Shown: positions 20,371-32,154 of the stretch, in pieces
Layout of the letters: each line of letters begins with the position of its first letter
How positions within the stretch are numbered: position 1 is the stretch's first letter
From: Ceratotherium simum simum
Taxonomy: Eukaryota; Chordata; Mammalia; Perissodactyla; Rhinocerotidae
Length of the DNA stretch: 64,000 bases
Direction of reading: 5' to 3'
NCBI RefSeq assembly: GCF_000283155.1
Contig: NW_004454178.1
Location: 737,888-801,887, forward strand
Made by a program: the position numbers and the translations under genes
Notes under the pieces: generated by a model
Told to the model about the DNA's origin: nothing
Database searches by the model: none
What the model saw: the letters and a program-made list of their open reading frames with translations, nothing else

Positions 20371-23300
20371 CTCACCCTTGATGCCACTAAAATGTGACTC
20401 CTATTTATCCTTGAAGACTTCGTTGGATATCCATGACATTTCCAAGGAGCACTTAGAATCCTAAATTTTGCACAGCGTTGTAGAGAGGTCTTTGGTTCTT
20501 GCAAAGCTTTGAGGACAATCTGCACTACTTCAGAGATGTCCGTGTTCTCCTCAGCACATTTGTTCCACCTGAAACGTGTTTTTCAGACATGCATGTGTGG
20601 TTCTCTGCGGTCTTCCCCTATAATCTTGTAAAGTATCTTTTATTGCAGGGGAAAACTAATCCATGGCTTTGAATTGGAGTCAAAGGAATGCTGTGAAGCA
20701 GATAATGAGAATTCAGGATGGTCAGTCCATTTTTGGGAGGTTTATAGTTTTAGCCTCCATTAATAAAATTGCAAAACAGAGTAAAACTGGTGATAAATAA
20801 TGTATTCATTTTGTTACTGTTTAGGTTTTCTCAGTTATACTCTGTTGTATATGTGGCGTGTTGTATGTATTACTACGTTGTATGTATTAGTACTATGCTG
20901 TATGTATTACTTTTAAGCTGTTCTCAGTTATACCAAATTAAATATAATTCTTTGATTACAATAATATAGAAGCTAGTATAATTTAAGGTTTTACTTATTC
21001 TCTCTTCCTCATTGTCTTTTCCTATAAACTGACCCATTATACTGGGGTTAAGTATTGTAAATATTTGTTCCATTCACTGTACCTTTGTCAACCTAGAATG
21101 AATTTTATCAAAAAAAACCCATAAAATTAGCTTTTTCAAAACTTTCTTAGAATGGGGCAGATTATATATAAAAATAAAATTATAATAAAGTGGCATTTTA
21201 ATTGTTATGCTTTTTATGTCAGCACTGCCTCAAATTGAGACAGCTGAATTTTGAAATTACTCTCCTAAACATTCGTTAATCATCTGATCTGTGCCATATG
21301 CTGGGCTAGGTGTCTTTAAGTATATCTTAATTATTTATGACATATGCAAATTTAAAATACACAGGCAAAATGATGTCACATTTTATAGTAGGATTGTCCC
21401 GGCGATCCGTGTGTTCCTTGCCAAAAATGGATTTATCACTGTGCGTCCTTTTGAAATTCAGCTGACATCAAGAAAACCAGGCTGTTGAAAATGTGGATCT
21501 TCCTGGCAAATTAAGAGTTTGATACACAGTTATGGGACGAATCATGGATTCAGACACACTGCAAATCAAATTGTGTACCTATAGAAAGTTAAATACTGAT
21601 GATACAAACTCATATTGGGGGAGTATTAGACGTGTTGGTCAACACTAGCTCCTTAAATGCTTTTGCTGTAGCTATAAATGATCTGTCATAGGCTGATTAT
21701 ATAGAATGGATTCAGAACTTCTAGAATAGACACCATACAATTGAAATCTTTGGCTGAGCCATAAGGTGGTGGTTTCGATTCCAGTATGTTTCAGTTCACA
21801 GGGGTAACTCTGGGTATTATTTCATGCTTTCTCTGTCTTCAAAATTGTTGATTTCCTCTTCTTTAATAGCCCTAGAATCATATTTTGATATCTGTTCTTG
21901 GAATATGAGGCATTATTAAGACAGTGATATTATTGATGTATTAACTAAAAAAATTGCATTCCTCAGGCACATTGTTATAAGGAAAATATTTAACTATTAG
22001 AATATGAAGCTACCTCAGAGTATCACTGTGGCATAAATTTAGTTTCTCATTAATCTAAAGAAATTTTAAAATATGATAGTAATTTTTTTTCATAAACCCA
22101 TGACAAGTCCAAGTGGTTAACTCTGCGGAAGGAACATGTATTTGTGCCTATCCAGGATGGAAGTTTTTGTCTTCATCCTCTGTTTCTGTTTCCACTCTAC
22201 TGGGGTGCACCAAACCAGGGTTTTCACTGAATGTGTTTATTAACTGTGTGTGCAAATACTCTGAGGGCAGCTTGCAACAGTGGGGGCATGCATTTTGTAG
22301 GATTTTTTTTCTAAGTGATCAAACAACACTGACTCAAGAGTAAATAGTGAGTACAGTAGATCAATGATATCAAGAGCAAATATGTGTTGAATATCCTTGA
22401 TGTGTCCCTGAAATTTATTAGATGTTTCCCTTTATTTAGAACTATCGCTCGACAGCCGCAGATATCAATGTCATCAGTGACATGAACATAGAGAAATACT
22501 TTATTGGCATGTTCTGAGAATGAAAAGGGCTTAGTTACTGTTGAGATCTCGACCTTATAAAGTACTATAGCTCTTAATTACACTTTTAATGGAGAAAATA
22601 CTCAGGAATGTGTTATATATATATGCTAATCTTCAAAATTTAGCTTTTTTACTTTCCTTATAATTTCCCCTAACTTTTCCTCAAGCCAGTAATCACAGAA
22701 AGTGGTTACTGCGTATTTCTGGTGTCCTCTGAGCTCACTCTCAGTGACAGATTCTGGGCCTAATCCACTATTCTATACTAACGTGGCTTTTGTGTGGTTT
22801 GGGCAGGTAAACAAATATCTCTCGCATGGGTTTGTCGATAACAAATCTGCACATCTCCTCAGTACAGACATAGAAAAACCAATTGTTAAACTTTTAAATT
22901 TAAATTAAAAAATTCTGACATTCATTAAGTGTAAATATAATTATATTACAGTATTCATTCACGTCATATCATAATAAGTGATTTCCAAACAAGTCAACAA
23001 CAATGATGAGAAAAACCTTAGAAAAAGACAACCAATGAAGCCTTTAGTCCTAAAATTAAGTCCTAATTTTTGGGTATTCTTTAGGGAAAAGAGTCCTTTA
23101 GAAACAATAAGATCACAAACTTGCTCCTATATTTAATACTCAAATGAGCATCTCAGCTTAAGGGCCAATATATTATCAGAATGGAGAATATTAATTTTTT
23201 CAGCAGAAAAGACTAGCTACCTTAAATGGCTAGTCCAGATATTCTGAGTTATGTCATATATTAGGTCACACGAGTGGCTGGATCATGAAGGAGTAGAGGT

Positions 23301-24595
23301 GAATATTGTATAGAATTAATTAATCCAACAATTCATTACCTACAGAGTACATTCACATCTATTACAGAAACATTGTTCGGTTAATACTAAGTTATTTACT
23401 CTGTTCTTTATACTTGGCACCCTGTAAGAACAAAAATAATCCATAAATTTTAAGGTAACCCCCAAAGTGATAACAATCCTGGATAATCATATGATTGGCA
23501 GGTCAAATGAACACAAGGTTGAACTAAAAATTTAAGTTTTTAGTCCAGAATACCATCAATTACCAAAATATTGCTTTCCACCTTAAACATCGGGATCACA
23601 CAGAAAAGATATTATTTTAATATTTTGTTGAAAAACCAGTTGTACACACAGAGTCTTGAATTAAAATTTCATTAAGCTATTAAAATGTACCTGGTTCTTA
23701 AAGAAGGAAACCACTGATTATTTTTCCATAACTAACTTAATAACAACAATGATATTCTTTGTTAGCTACTCTAACACATATCTATTTGAGAGTTAAACTT
23801 CCTTCTTATTGAGCAAACATTAGGATATTTAACAATAGATTTGGTTAAATCAGTGTGATCCATGCTGAGAAAGAAATATGGATTTTTTCAGCATTTCAAT
23901 TTCAAATGCGTTTTTAGTAACTGCACAGGCAGATGGGGACAATATGGAAATTTATTATATCTTTTAATCCAGAGTATAGTGGGCATTTGCATTTATCTTT
24001 TCCAGTGTGTACCACATTTCTCCAAAACTAACTCATTACCAGTTCCATCCGTATGCAAAGTCACATGCAGAGAAGAAGATAGGTACTCTTTTGCCCTTTT
24101 GCTCTGACCTGCTGATTCATCCACTTTTTTGGATTAAATTGTGTTTTGTTTCAACTGGCTCAAAAAAAAAATAACAAACATTAAGCACATTTCATCATTA
24201 TTATTTTGCTGAAGAGGATTTGAAGAACTTGTTGGCATGTGAGCCAATGATATAAAATAGCAAAAATGTCAAAGTCATGGTAGGAAATTCACTAACAACT
24301 CTTTCAACCTAACATCGGTCGAGACAATGGTCGTGAATCCGAAATATCAACCAGCTTCACTGTTGTTTTCCCCCTCTCCTCTCAGCATTATTTTCAACAT
24401 GCAGTTCATTTATCTCATCATGTCATGAATGGTATTAACCACTTGTAAGGAATCCAACAGAGACAGTATTCACAGGCACAAATCCAAAAGTCAAAGTCCC
24501 CTCAGCAAAAACTGCCCAACCGGTTGTGTGTGGGACACAACCAGAGATGGTCTCTGTTCATGATCAGCATAGTCGATAGTCATGCTCAAGTGAGG
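20371..24595. other. Long AT-rich stretch without recognised gene or repeat
   Basis: Contains a three-copy imperfect tandem of ~20 bases ('gttgtatgtattac'-like) at 20861-20912 and a short (TA)n near 22615-22624. Otherwise I see only short open frames without homology. There is no RNA gene and no confident transposon. Confidence 0.45.
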
Positions 24596-24599
24596 GGGA

Positions 24600-24760
24600 T
24601 GGACCAGGTTGAATCCACCTGACTGTGACCTTGGGTGAGGTCCTTAACCTTGGTGAGCCAGATACTATTATCTACCTGAAGATTTGAAATAAAATCATAT
24701 GCAGAGGGTTTGGCACAGGTGCCAAACATCAAATGTGGTTGATGTTATTATCATTTCAAT
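24600..24760 (+). mobile_element. MIR SINE, sense
   Basis: 'gttgaatccacctgactgtg', 'ccttgggtgaggtccttaac', then 'gagggtttggcacaggtgcc' and 'gttgatgttattatc' follow MIR core-to-3' order. Confidence 0.6.
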
Positions 24761-24989
24761 CCTTTTTGTCACCTCTGTGAGCAGTAGAAGAGAAAGAAAA
24801 TTAAGTTCACATTGGTCAGTAATGCAGCTTTGTGATAAAATGCGTTGAAGGTGAGTCAGAGGCAGGCGAAGGAAATAAGTAATATATTCAAGAACATCGA
24901 CGAGGGCGTCTTCACTGTGAGTCCAGGGTCTATTAGTATCCCCCTAAGGTTATTTCAGATCTTCCAAAGGACTTGGCTTAATTACAAGC

Positions 24990-25130
24990 CAATCCACAAA
25001 TACTGATGGAATGACTACTAGTTTCTCAATGCCGTGCTAGACAATGATGGTACAGGCTCATGAACAACGTTACCGCCCTCAAAGCCCCTGAAATACCAGG
25101 AGACAAAGCTAATATACATACAGAAATAGT
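24990..25130 (-). mobile_element. L2 remnant, antisense
   Basis: 'ccacaaatactgatggaatg', 'gccgtgctagacaatgatgg', 'ctcatgaacaacg' and 'ccaggagacaaagctaat' resemble the antisense L2 3' segment (size-of-stock phrase then GGAGACA). Confidence 0.5.
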
Positions 25131-25689
25131 ACACAGTACACACACACACATCTGTAATTAGTTTCTAAAGTGCATTATCTAGAAAATGATAGAATTTGTC
25201 TTTTATGAAGGTTAGTTGAGAGTTTTTGGTTTATTTAGCCATTTTATCTAAATATAGTCTCAGTACAGAAGCAACCAGAATTTTTTTCTTCATTATGTTT
25301 CTAGTTGCCTTGTTAATTTACACATTAGCCTCCCCAGGTATAAATTAATTCAAATTATACTGAAAAATTTCTTGTGTCATTTTTTTTTAGTGACATTATT
25401 TAATTAAACTTGGATATGTGTTAGTTTTCAGATTTTAAAATTTGGCATGGAGGATGCTAATTTATCTTGGAAGAAAAAGTAAAGCTTCACTTCATCTTCA
25501 TTTTAGATCAAAATTTGTTGGGGAATTTTTGAATAAAGATTTTCTGCAATTTAATAAACTTAATTAGGGTATGGTAAACAGTAATCTGCACTTCACAAAA
25601 GTTATGAAGTCTTAATTATTCACCATAGTTACCATTTATTAATTGAAGTCTGAGCAAAGATCCATTTGTACTTTTATATGCATACTTTC

Positions 25690-25845
25690 TTCTTCTCTCC
25701 AGTTCTGCAAGGCAGGCGTCATAGTTCCCTCATGAGGCACTTGAGGGCCAGAGGGATTAAACAACTTGTGAGAAACATACAGTTTATCAGTCATGGAGCT
25801 GGGTTTCCTATCCAGGTTTGTGTGATTTCAATGCCTGAGATATTT
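25690..25845 (-). mobile_element. MIR SINE, antisense
   Basis: 'catgaggcacttgagggcc', 'gattaaacaacttgtg', 'cagtcatggagctgggtttc' and 'tatccaggtttgtgtgatt' follow the antisense MIR order. Confidence 0.65.
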
Positions 25846-25869
25846 TCATTTCACCCTTCTTTAATATAA

Positions 25870-26735
25870 TTCACTTTATTTACTCTTTTCCTTAAAAGTA
25901 AACATGGAACTCACAACATAGGGTAGTTTGGTTTAGATGTATTGTTCTGCAAGAGAATAATTGGATATTTTAGCCATATATTTTGGAATAAAATCTCAAC
26001 ATCTATAAATCTTAGGTATAACAAAATATATTTGATAAAAATAAAGATACAATGTAATATATTTATTGTCATTTTGTGAAATGAAACTGTGACAAGTCCT
26101 GTTTGGTTGTAGATGTAAATATACTGTACATATTAATTATGTTAATGGAGTATAGTATTCAGAAGTGTGCTTAGACGATAACTCTTCCCTTTACTTAATC
26201 AATGCTGCCTTAAACCAACATGGTGGGCAAAATAACCTTTGGAAAACATTTAAAGCTATTTTGCATCTGTTTCTATATTTTAGGATTGTATCAGGAGTTT
26301 TTAGATGCCACACATATATTTTAAAGATTTAAGGGCAGTTTACAATGATTCACTTTTTCTCTCAATGCATCTCTCTGTAGAAAACAGAGCATAGAAATCC
26401 TGGCTTTAAAACTGCATGAAAATGTGGTATCAAGTTTTATTTTGTAATTATTTAAAAATAATAATTGTGTCATAAATATATAAGGCCTCCCTCTCTAAGA
26501 GCTTTCACTGTTTGTATCTTTTTTTTTTTTTTTTACCTTCCTTTTTTTTTCTTATGGCAGTGGGGAAGGAAGGGTAATAGTTTTTCCCTTGACTGTGGAG
26601 AGGAGAGCTATATGTGGGATGATTTTATTTATAGGAGCCTCAGGGCTTTAAAATAATGAAGTTATTACTTTATGTATATATTTTGGAGCTGGTTCCTTCT
26701 TTCTTCTTCGGTTGATGTCCCATGTCTTCTCAGGT
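25870..26735. other. No gene seen; AT-rich sequence
   Basis: Contains T-runs near 26520-26534 and 26543-26550. No exon or named repeat. Confidence 0.4.
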
Positions 26736-26739
26736 CCCT

Positions 26740-26915
26740 ACTCAGGCAGCAGAGGGGATGTAACCTTGACCAAGTCATTTGCCTCTGAAGCCACAGCTCC
26801 TCTTCTATAAATGGCGATGCCTCATCAGAGGTTGTTTTCTCTCTTGAGAATTAAAAGAGATAATTTATGTAAAGTACTGGCACTCAGTAACCACTAATAT
26901 ATATTAACTATTATT
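26740..26915 (+). mobile_element. MIR SINE, sense
   Basis: 'gtaaccttgaccaagtcat', 'ctcctcttctataaatggcg', 'gagaattaaaagagataa', 'gtaaagtactggcactcagt' follow MIR core and 3' end. Confidence 0.7.
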
Positions 26916-26919
26916 TTCT

Positions 26920-27980
26920 AAGAAACCATTGAATTACTAGCTAAAAGCAGAAGAATGAAATCACAATCATGGACTGCTCACCCTTAGATTCTTCATCCAT
27001 TTAAAAAATGTATTCTAACCCAATAATGTGATTTAATGGGGTATGGAGTCAGCATTGCACACCATCAATATCTTTATGGAGATTGGGGCAGATATTATGT
27101 GTACATTAAAATACAAGTACAGCAAGTACTCGATTATTCAGGCCTTGAACAGCCAGTGTCTAGATTGCATGGATCTTTGTTAAGCTTGAATATTCTTCTT
27201 CTGGCCATTTCACTGCTCATTAAACTATCTATCAGAACATGAATAGTGGAAAGGGAAGCAGATAAAATAGAATCCAAATTATTTTTGCCACTGTTTAAAG
27301 AAAGACACTGCTGTTAATTGTTTTTAGGGGGTTTCAGCTATGGTAAAATGGTAAGAGTGTTCTTTTTTGGGTGGGTGGGGGGATCTGGCAGTGACTGGAT
27401 TATTTTACACATTTAAATTAGGTTATGTATACTCTACTAATTACTGAAGGTAGTTGTGAGTTTCCTGCAGTGTGCTGATCCTTAATTTACACTTTGCCGT
27501 CTATCTATGTCTTAAACATGTAATAGATTCTGCCCTGAAGTGTCTTCTTGTAAATGAAATCATCTTTGGAAAGGCATCCACTTTTGTAAACTCACCTAAC
27601 CTGCACTATTGGGTCTCTACCTCAGAGACCTAGTAAAATTCAAGAGGCAGGTAATTATTATTTTTTAATGCTGCTTTGGGTTTTTTTGTTTTTATAGTGT
27701 AAAGCTTGGAATAAATATTAATCAGTTGGTGACAACAATATTATGGTAACAATGCACCTGACAATATTGTAACATTATTAGTCAAGTCACATGACTAGTG
27801 TCCCATTAACCTGAGAGTTTGTTTTCTATTTAAATTAATCATGGCTTTTCTGCTACGGAAGTAAAAGGTGATAAAAAAAATCAAATTAAAACTTATTGTG
27901 AGTTTCTAGCACACAAATTGCTGCATTTATATATTTTTTGTCACAATTTAAACTTTTAATTAAAAAAAAAACAAGTTTGA
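26920..27980. other. No gene seen; AT-rich sequence
   Basis: One G-rich motif at 27369-27382 (gggtgggtgggggg) could fold as a G-quadruplex. Nothing else was recognised. Confidence 0.4.
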
Positions 27981-28167
27981 GGCCAGCCCTATGGCTTAGT
28001 GGTTAAGTTTGGTGCACTCAGCTTCAGTGGCCTGGGTTTGGTTCCCAGGCATGGACCTACCCACTCATCTGGGGCCATGCTGTGGCGGCAACCCAAATAT
28101 AAAAATAGAGGAAGATTGGCACAGATGTTAGCTCAGGGCAAATCTTCCTCAGCAAAAAAAACAAAAA
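27981..28167 (+). mobile_element. ERE2-type SINE, sense, older copy
   Basis: Head 'ggccagccctatggcttag'. Box B is decayed ('gggtttggttccc'). The body 'gccatgctgtggcggcaacc' and one tail module with 'gatgttagctcagggc' are present, ending in an A-rich tail. Several CpG sites of the consensus are lost. I could not define the target duplication. Confidence 0.88.
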
Positions 28168-28339
28168 GGGTAAAAAGTACAGGAACATTTTGTGACAATA
28201 AAACTGAATAATTATGTTTTTTAAATTGTGAGTTGAATGTGAAGTAGTGAATAGTACTGAATTTAATCAACATATAACACTAGATGATATTTAACAAGCT
28301 TAATTTAGGAAATGCAACTTTTTGTAATTTATAGTCATG

Positions 28340-28545
28340 TTTATTTCACATGTGTATGGGTGTTTGTACATAGACATATATACTTGTATGTATATCTTTA
28401 TGTGTATATATGTGCATGCAGATGGATATTGTGTATCTACATATATATACACATCAGTATACATATATATATTCAGTTACACAACTAAATATATATGTGT
28501 GCCTGTATCTTTATATATGCATATGTATCTATGTGTAGGAGTATC
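28340..28545. repeat. Degenerate TG/TA alternating microsatellite
   Basis: About 200 bases dominated by alternating purine-pyrimidine runs (gtatatatgtgcatgc, catatatatacacatc, atatatatgtgtg). An 81-codon frame through it is a by-product of the repeat and is not a gene. Confidence 0.8.
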
Positions 28546-28611
28546 TTTAATGCTACATCTAAAAAGTAAAATGATTATGTAATTATGTATTATCAGTGTT
28601 GTCATTGAGAA

Positions 28612-28790
28612 AAAAGCTTGATCTATGGGTCAGATAAAGCTGAATTTCAACTGGGTCTGCCCCTCACTACTTATGTAATTTTTTCATCTCTTTGACCCCC
28701 TAGCTGCCTCACCTATAAGTTAATGCATATCAAAAAGACTATCTGTGAAAAGTAAATGAGATGATATGAAATGTATCAGGCAGAGATGCT
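28612..28790 (+). mobile_element. MIR SINE, sense, diverged
   Basis: 'gaatttcaactgggtctgcc', 'cactacttatgtaatttt', 'ctgcctcacctataag', 'gtaaatgagatgatatgaaa' and 'caggcagagatgctgg' preserve the MIR order. Confidence 0.65.
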
Positions 28791-28799
28791 GGGACTTAT

Positions 28800-29665
28800 G
28801 AGGCTGTCAGAGTTAGCTGACCTTCCCCTAAGAGAAAGAAATAAAAAATTTGTTTGAGTCTCAAAAGGGTATACTGTGTTAAAAATGAGATGAAGAATAT
28901 GATATGCTTGGCTTCCAAAACCATGTGGTTAGCCCAAAATTAAAAGGCATTTTCTATAACATTATGTAACAATTCTCCAAATAATCCAGGCTTTAGAAGA
29001 ATTAATTAACTAAAACTCTATCCCTTTTATTTTTCACTGGCCTTGTCTTTAAGTAAAACAGGAAGATTGACTAAAATATGAAATTATGGATTTAAATAGT
29101 CCAGTGGCTAGGAAAATGCTTCAAGCATGGAGCACACATTAGGACTTTCCAGTGAGTCAATAAATAGAAGAAATTGTTTTTTTTTTAGTTGATACATATT
29201 TGGAAAAAAATTGTTTAAAATGCTCACTCAAACAGTCCAACTGGGAAAAATTACTCCAATTATACATATCCTGAATTGTGTTTTTGTTTTAGATACTGTC
29301 AGCTGGCATAAATGCATCAAGTTGGCTGGTGCAGGGGTTGTGGGAGGGAATGTGCTCCCGAGTGGGACCCTGGAGCAGAGGGGGCTTCCCATGATAACTT
29401 GGAGGGATTTGGCCTCACTTCTCCCCATCCAGTCTTCACACGAAGCAACTCCCCTCCAAAAGAAAACCAAAACCACCATTTGAATTAAATGCAGTATGTT
29501 TGCTCTACTCATGTCAAGTCCTGCTCAGTCCCTGAGCTTCTCACACGTGAGCCCCAAATAATCAGACATTCGAGTTACAGCAATGCTTAAAATACCAGCA
29601 GATTTGAAAGCTTGAAAGATCAGAAGAAGAAAAAAAATGACATTGGTAATAAAAATAGCTGTATT
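28800..29665. other. No gene seen
   Basis: Open frames at 29211-29483 (+) and 29228-29512 (-) overlap on opposite strands and have no recognisable product. No repeat named. Confidence 0.4.
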
Positions 29666-29671
29666 TCATAT

Positions 29672-29905
29672 TGAGGGTTAGGGAGTCACATCACCTGGGT
29701 TCAAATTCCTGCTGTACCACTAATTTGCTGTGTATCTTAGAACATGTGACTTAACCTTTCTGTGCCTGAGTTCTCGTTGTCAAATGGGGAAAATAAAACC
29801 ACTGACCTCGTAGTGGTTGTAAGAATGTTGTAAGGATTAAGTGAGCAATCAATGCAAAACACTTAGCACAGTGGAGTTAAAATAAGAATTAGTTGTTGCT
29901 GTAAT
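29672..29905 (+). mobile_element. MIR SINE, sense, nearly full length
   Basis: 'cctgggttcaaattcctgct', 'ctaatttgctgtgtatctta', 'gacttaacctttctgtgcc', 'caaatggggaaaataaaacc', 'gtaaggattaagtgagc' and 'aaacacttagcacagtg' give the whole MIR order. Confidence 0.88.
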
Positions 29906-29909
29906 TTCC

Positions 29910-31350
29910 ATTATTATTATTAAATGTGGTGTCATATTGCATAGAAACAGACTTGTGAATGTGCTTGAAGGCTAGAATTCTTTCACATTTTCAGTACTAG
30001 AATATAGTCAGTCTTTTTACCAAAAATGATACTCATTGTGCAACAGTCTTTAAAATGGAAGAAAGGAAAGAAATAAGAACACAAGGCTTCTCCTTTTCCT
30101 ATGTTTTTCACTCAAACAGTGGAGCTTTATGTAGTGCTTTTCTCAATAAAGCACCAGAAATAAACTGACTGCTGTTAATTATTATCTGGACACAGTGTCC
30201 TGATTGCTTTATTTCATCGAGGCATGTAAATGATGCCACATTCCACACTAAATTTGACTTCAGGATCCAGCATCAGTAGGAACGTATTTCCTGAGTAGCT
30301 TAACCAAAGGTACAAGGTTGAAATGAACGCTTTTGGGGCAGCCCCACGAGGAGACAAGTCCCTCAGCTTTGGTGGGCAACGTGAGGAGGTCCACAGACCT
30401 TGATTCTTCTGTAGGTCCACTTAGCCTGTGCTCAGAGGGACAGCGAAGATGACAGCCCGCCAGGAAAGGCTCTGTGTTTTCATTTGTCCTCTCTCTGCTG
30501 CTCGCCAGACCTTCTCTCCCCTTTCTCTGCTTTTTCTTTGCTAAACAAATAGCAGAGCTTATCTTCATGGCTGGACCCACACGTTTTATGAATCATTTTG
30601 ACAAATACGGAAGGAGAAGCTTTTTCAGATGTCATAGAAATGACATAAGCACAAAATGTCAGAAATATATCGGGCAAAAATGTAATCAATTGTTCAGTGA
30701 TACCATTAGATACCTAATGTCCTTACATCTTTTTACATCTTTCTGTGTTTTTATAAGGTTGACTTTTTTTCAGTCCTACCATTTGCCTCCTATTCACAAG
30801 ATGGCTGCTACACCTTCAAGCGTCATATCTGTATTCCAGGTGGGAAACAGGAATGGTAAAGGCTTTCACCTCCAGAGGATTTGCATTTGGATTTAGCACA
30901 AAATCCTCTCTCCAGGAGATTTTCCTTTATTTATTATTTCCCCAGACCAAGCCAATCACTGGCCAAGGGAAATGGCCATTGAATAGACAGAATCTGCCAC
31001 ACTTGTCTTTGACAATGAGAAAACCACCGTCTGTGCCCCAGAACAGACCTGCACACGTCTCACAGTTACCGGCAGAGAAAGGTTAGTCGGCTCTGGTGGC
31101 TTCCACCCTAGCAAGCCTTACCCCTCCATTCATCAATCAAGTGTTCATTGAAATCCTCTCTAGAACTGTGTTGTTATTTTTGAAAGTCACTTTTAACTAC
31201 CTTTAAGGGATAATTAGAAGTATATAATATAGTGATAAATAAACCACCATACTAGATATCTGGAAAAAAACACTTTGTAAAGAGTTTTCTATTTCTTAGA
31301 CCTTTAGAGAAACTGGTGTAGGTGAAAATCTGTCAGGAGACTTCTTGAAG
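29910..31350. other. No gene recognised
   Basis: The longest open frame (30474-30896, +, 140 codons) overlaps two opposite-strand frames (30260-30580 and 30480-30689). It is hydrophobic at its start but resembles no protein I know, and an upstream pyrimidine-rich stretch inflates it. I treat it as chance. The sequence is less AT-rich than average and could include a conserved element. Confidence 0.4.
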
Positions 31351-31354
31351 TGTA

Positions 31355-31810
31355 TTGTTTTCTTCTCTGCAGCTACTGTATATTCTGCTGCCTGCTATTT
31401 TCGTGGTAACAATCGCAAGTCAGATGCTCTTTTTAGCATCCAACGGGATGCTGAATAGGCCAGCTGAGAGCTGTTTTACGAGAAAGTTTAGCAGTCGCTT
31501 TGGGGGGATGGATGTTGGTTTGTGGCGCATGCGTTCCAGTTTCTGCCTTGTTAAACGCTGTAAAGCAGCTCCAGTTCACCTGGCTTCTCTTTCTGACCCC
31601 TGGGAACTACAGCTTTTACGAATCTTGACCACTGGTGGTGAGCAAAACCGAGCTGAGCTTAATTGCGTATTTGCCCATTGATATTATGTTGAGAAGGCTA
31701 CCCGGACACTTTTTAGTAACTTTTCATTTTATGCTGCTCCAAATGATGGAGAAGGTGCTGATTCATTATGATACAGAGTTCCAGCATCATCTGTTTGCAG
31801 ATCTTCCCAG
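31355..31810. promoter_or_regulatory. Candidate conserved non-coding element
   Basis: A non-repeat block with moderate GC, several retained CpGs (around 31460-31530, e.g. 'gtggcgcatgcgttcc') and no decay signature of a transposon. It follows a pyrimidine tract ending in 'cag' (31372). A 108-codon open frame (31355-31681) has no recognisable product. Function is inferred only from composition and lack of repeats. Confidence 0.25.
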
Positions 31811-31938
31811 ATTTTTTTAAAAGGGGTTTTTAATGGTTTGGAGAAAGGAAGCAAAATTTGGTGAACTCCATTATTGTCAATTCTGGTGGAAGGTATAGCA
31901 TTCAATCAGTCAACTGTGTTTTACATTAGAGACATTGA

Positions 31939-32150
31939 GGGCCGGCCTCGTGGCTTAGTGGTTGGGTGCGCGCGCTCCGCTGCTAGCTGCCCGGGTTTGG
32001 ATCCCGGGCGCGCACCAAGGCACCACTTCTCCGGCCATGCTGAGGCCGCGTCCCACATACAGCAGCTAGAAGGATGTGCAGCTATGACATACAACTATCT
32101 ACTGGGGCTTTGGGGGAAAAATAAAATAAACAAAAATTATAAAAAAAATA
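31939..32150 (+). mobile_element. ERE1 SINE, sense
   Basis: Starts 'gggccggcctcgtggctta'. Box B is 'gggtttggatcccggg' (one C-to-T change). The body has 'ggccatgctgaggccgcg', 'agaaggatgtgcagctatg' and 'actggggctttgggggaaaa', with an A-rich tail. It lacks the second tail module. The target duplication is not clear. Confidence 0.93.
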
Positions 32151-32154
32151 ATAA

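Noticed and set aside
30474..30896. 140-codon plus-strand open frame with a hydrophobic start
   Set aside because: It overlaps open frames on the opposite strand. The hydrophobic start comes from a pyrimidine-rich run. No domain or family resemblance, no splice or polyadenylation context.
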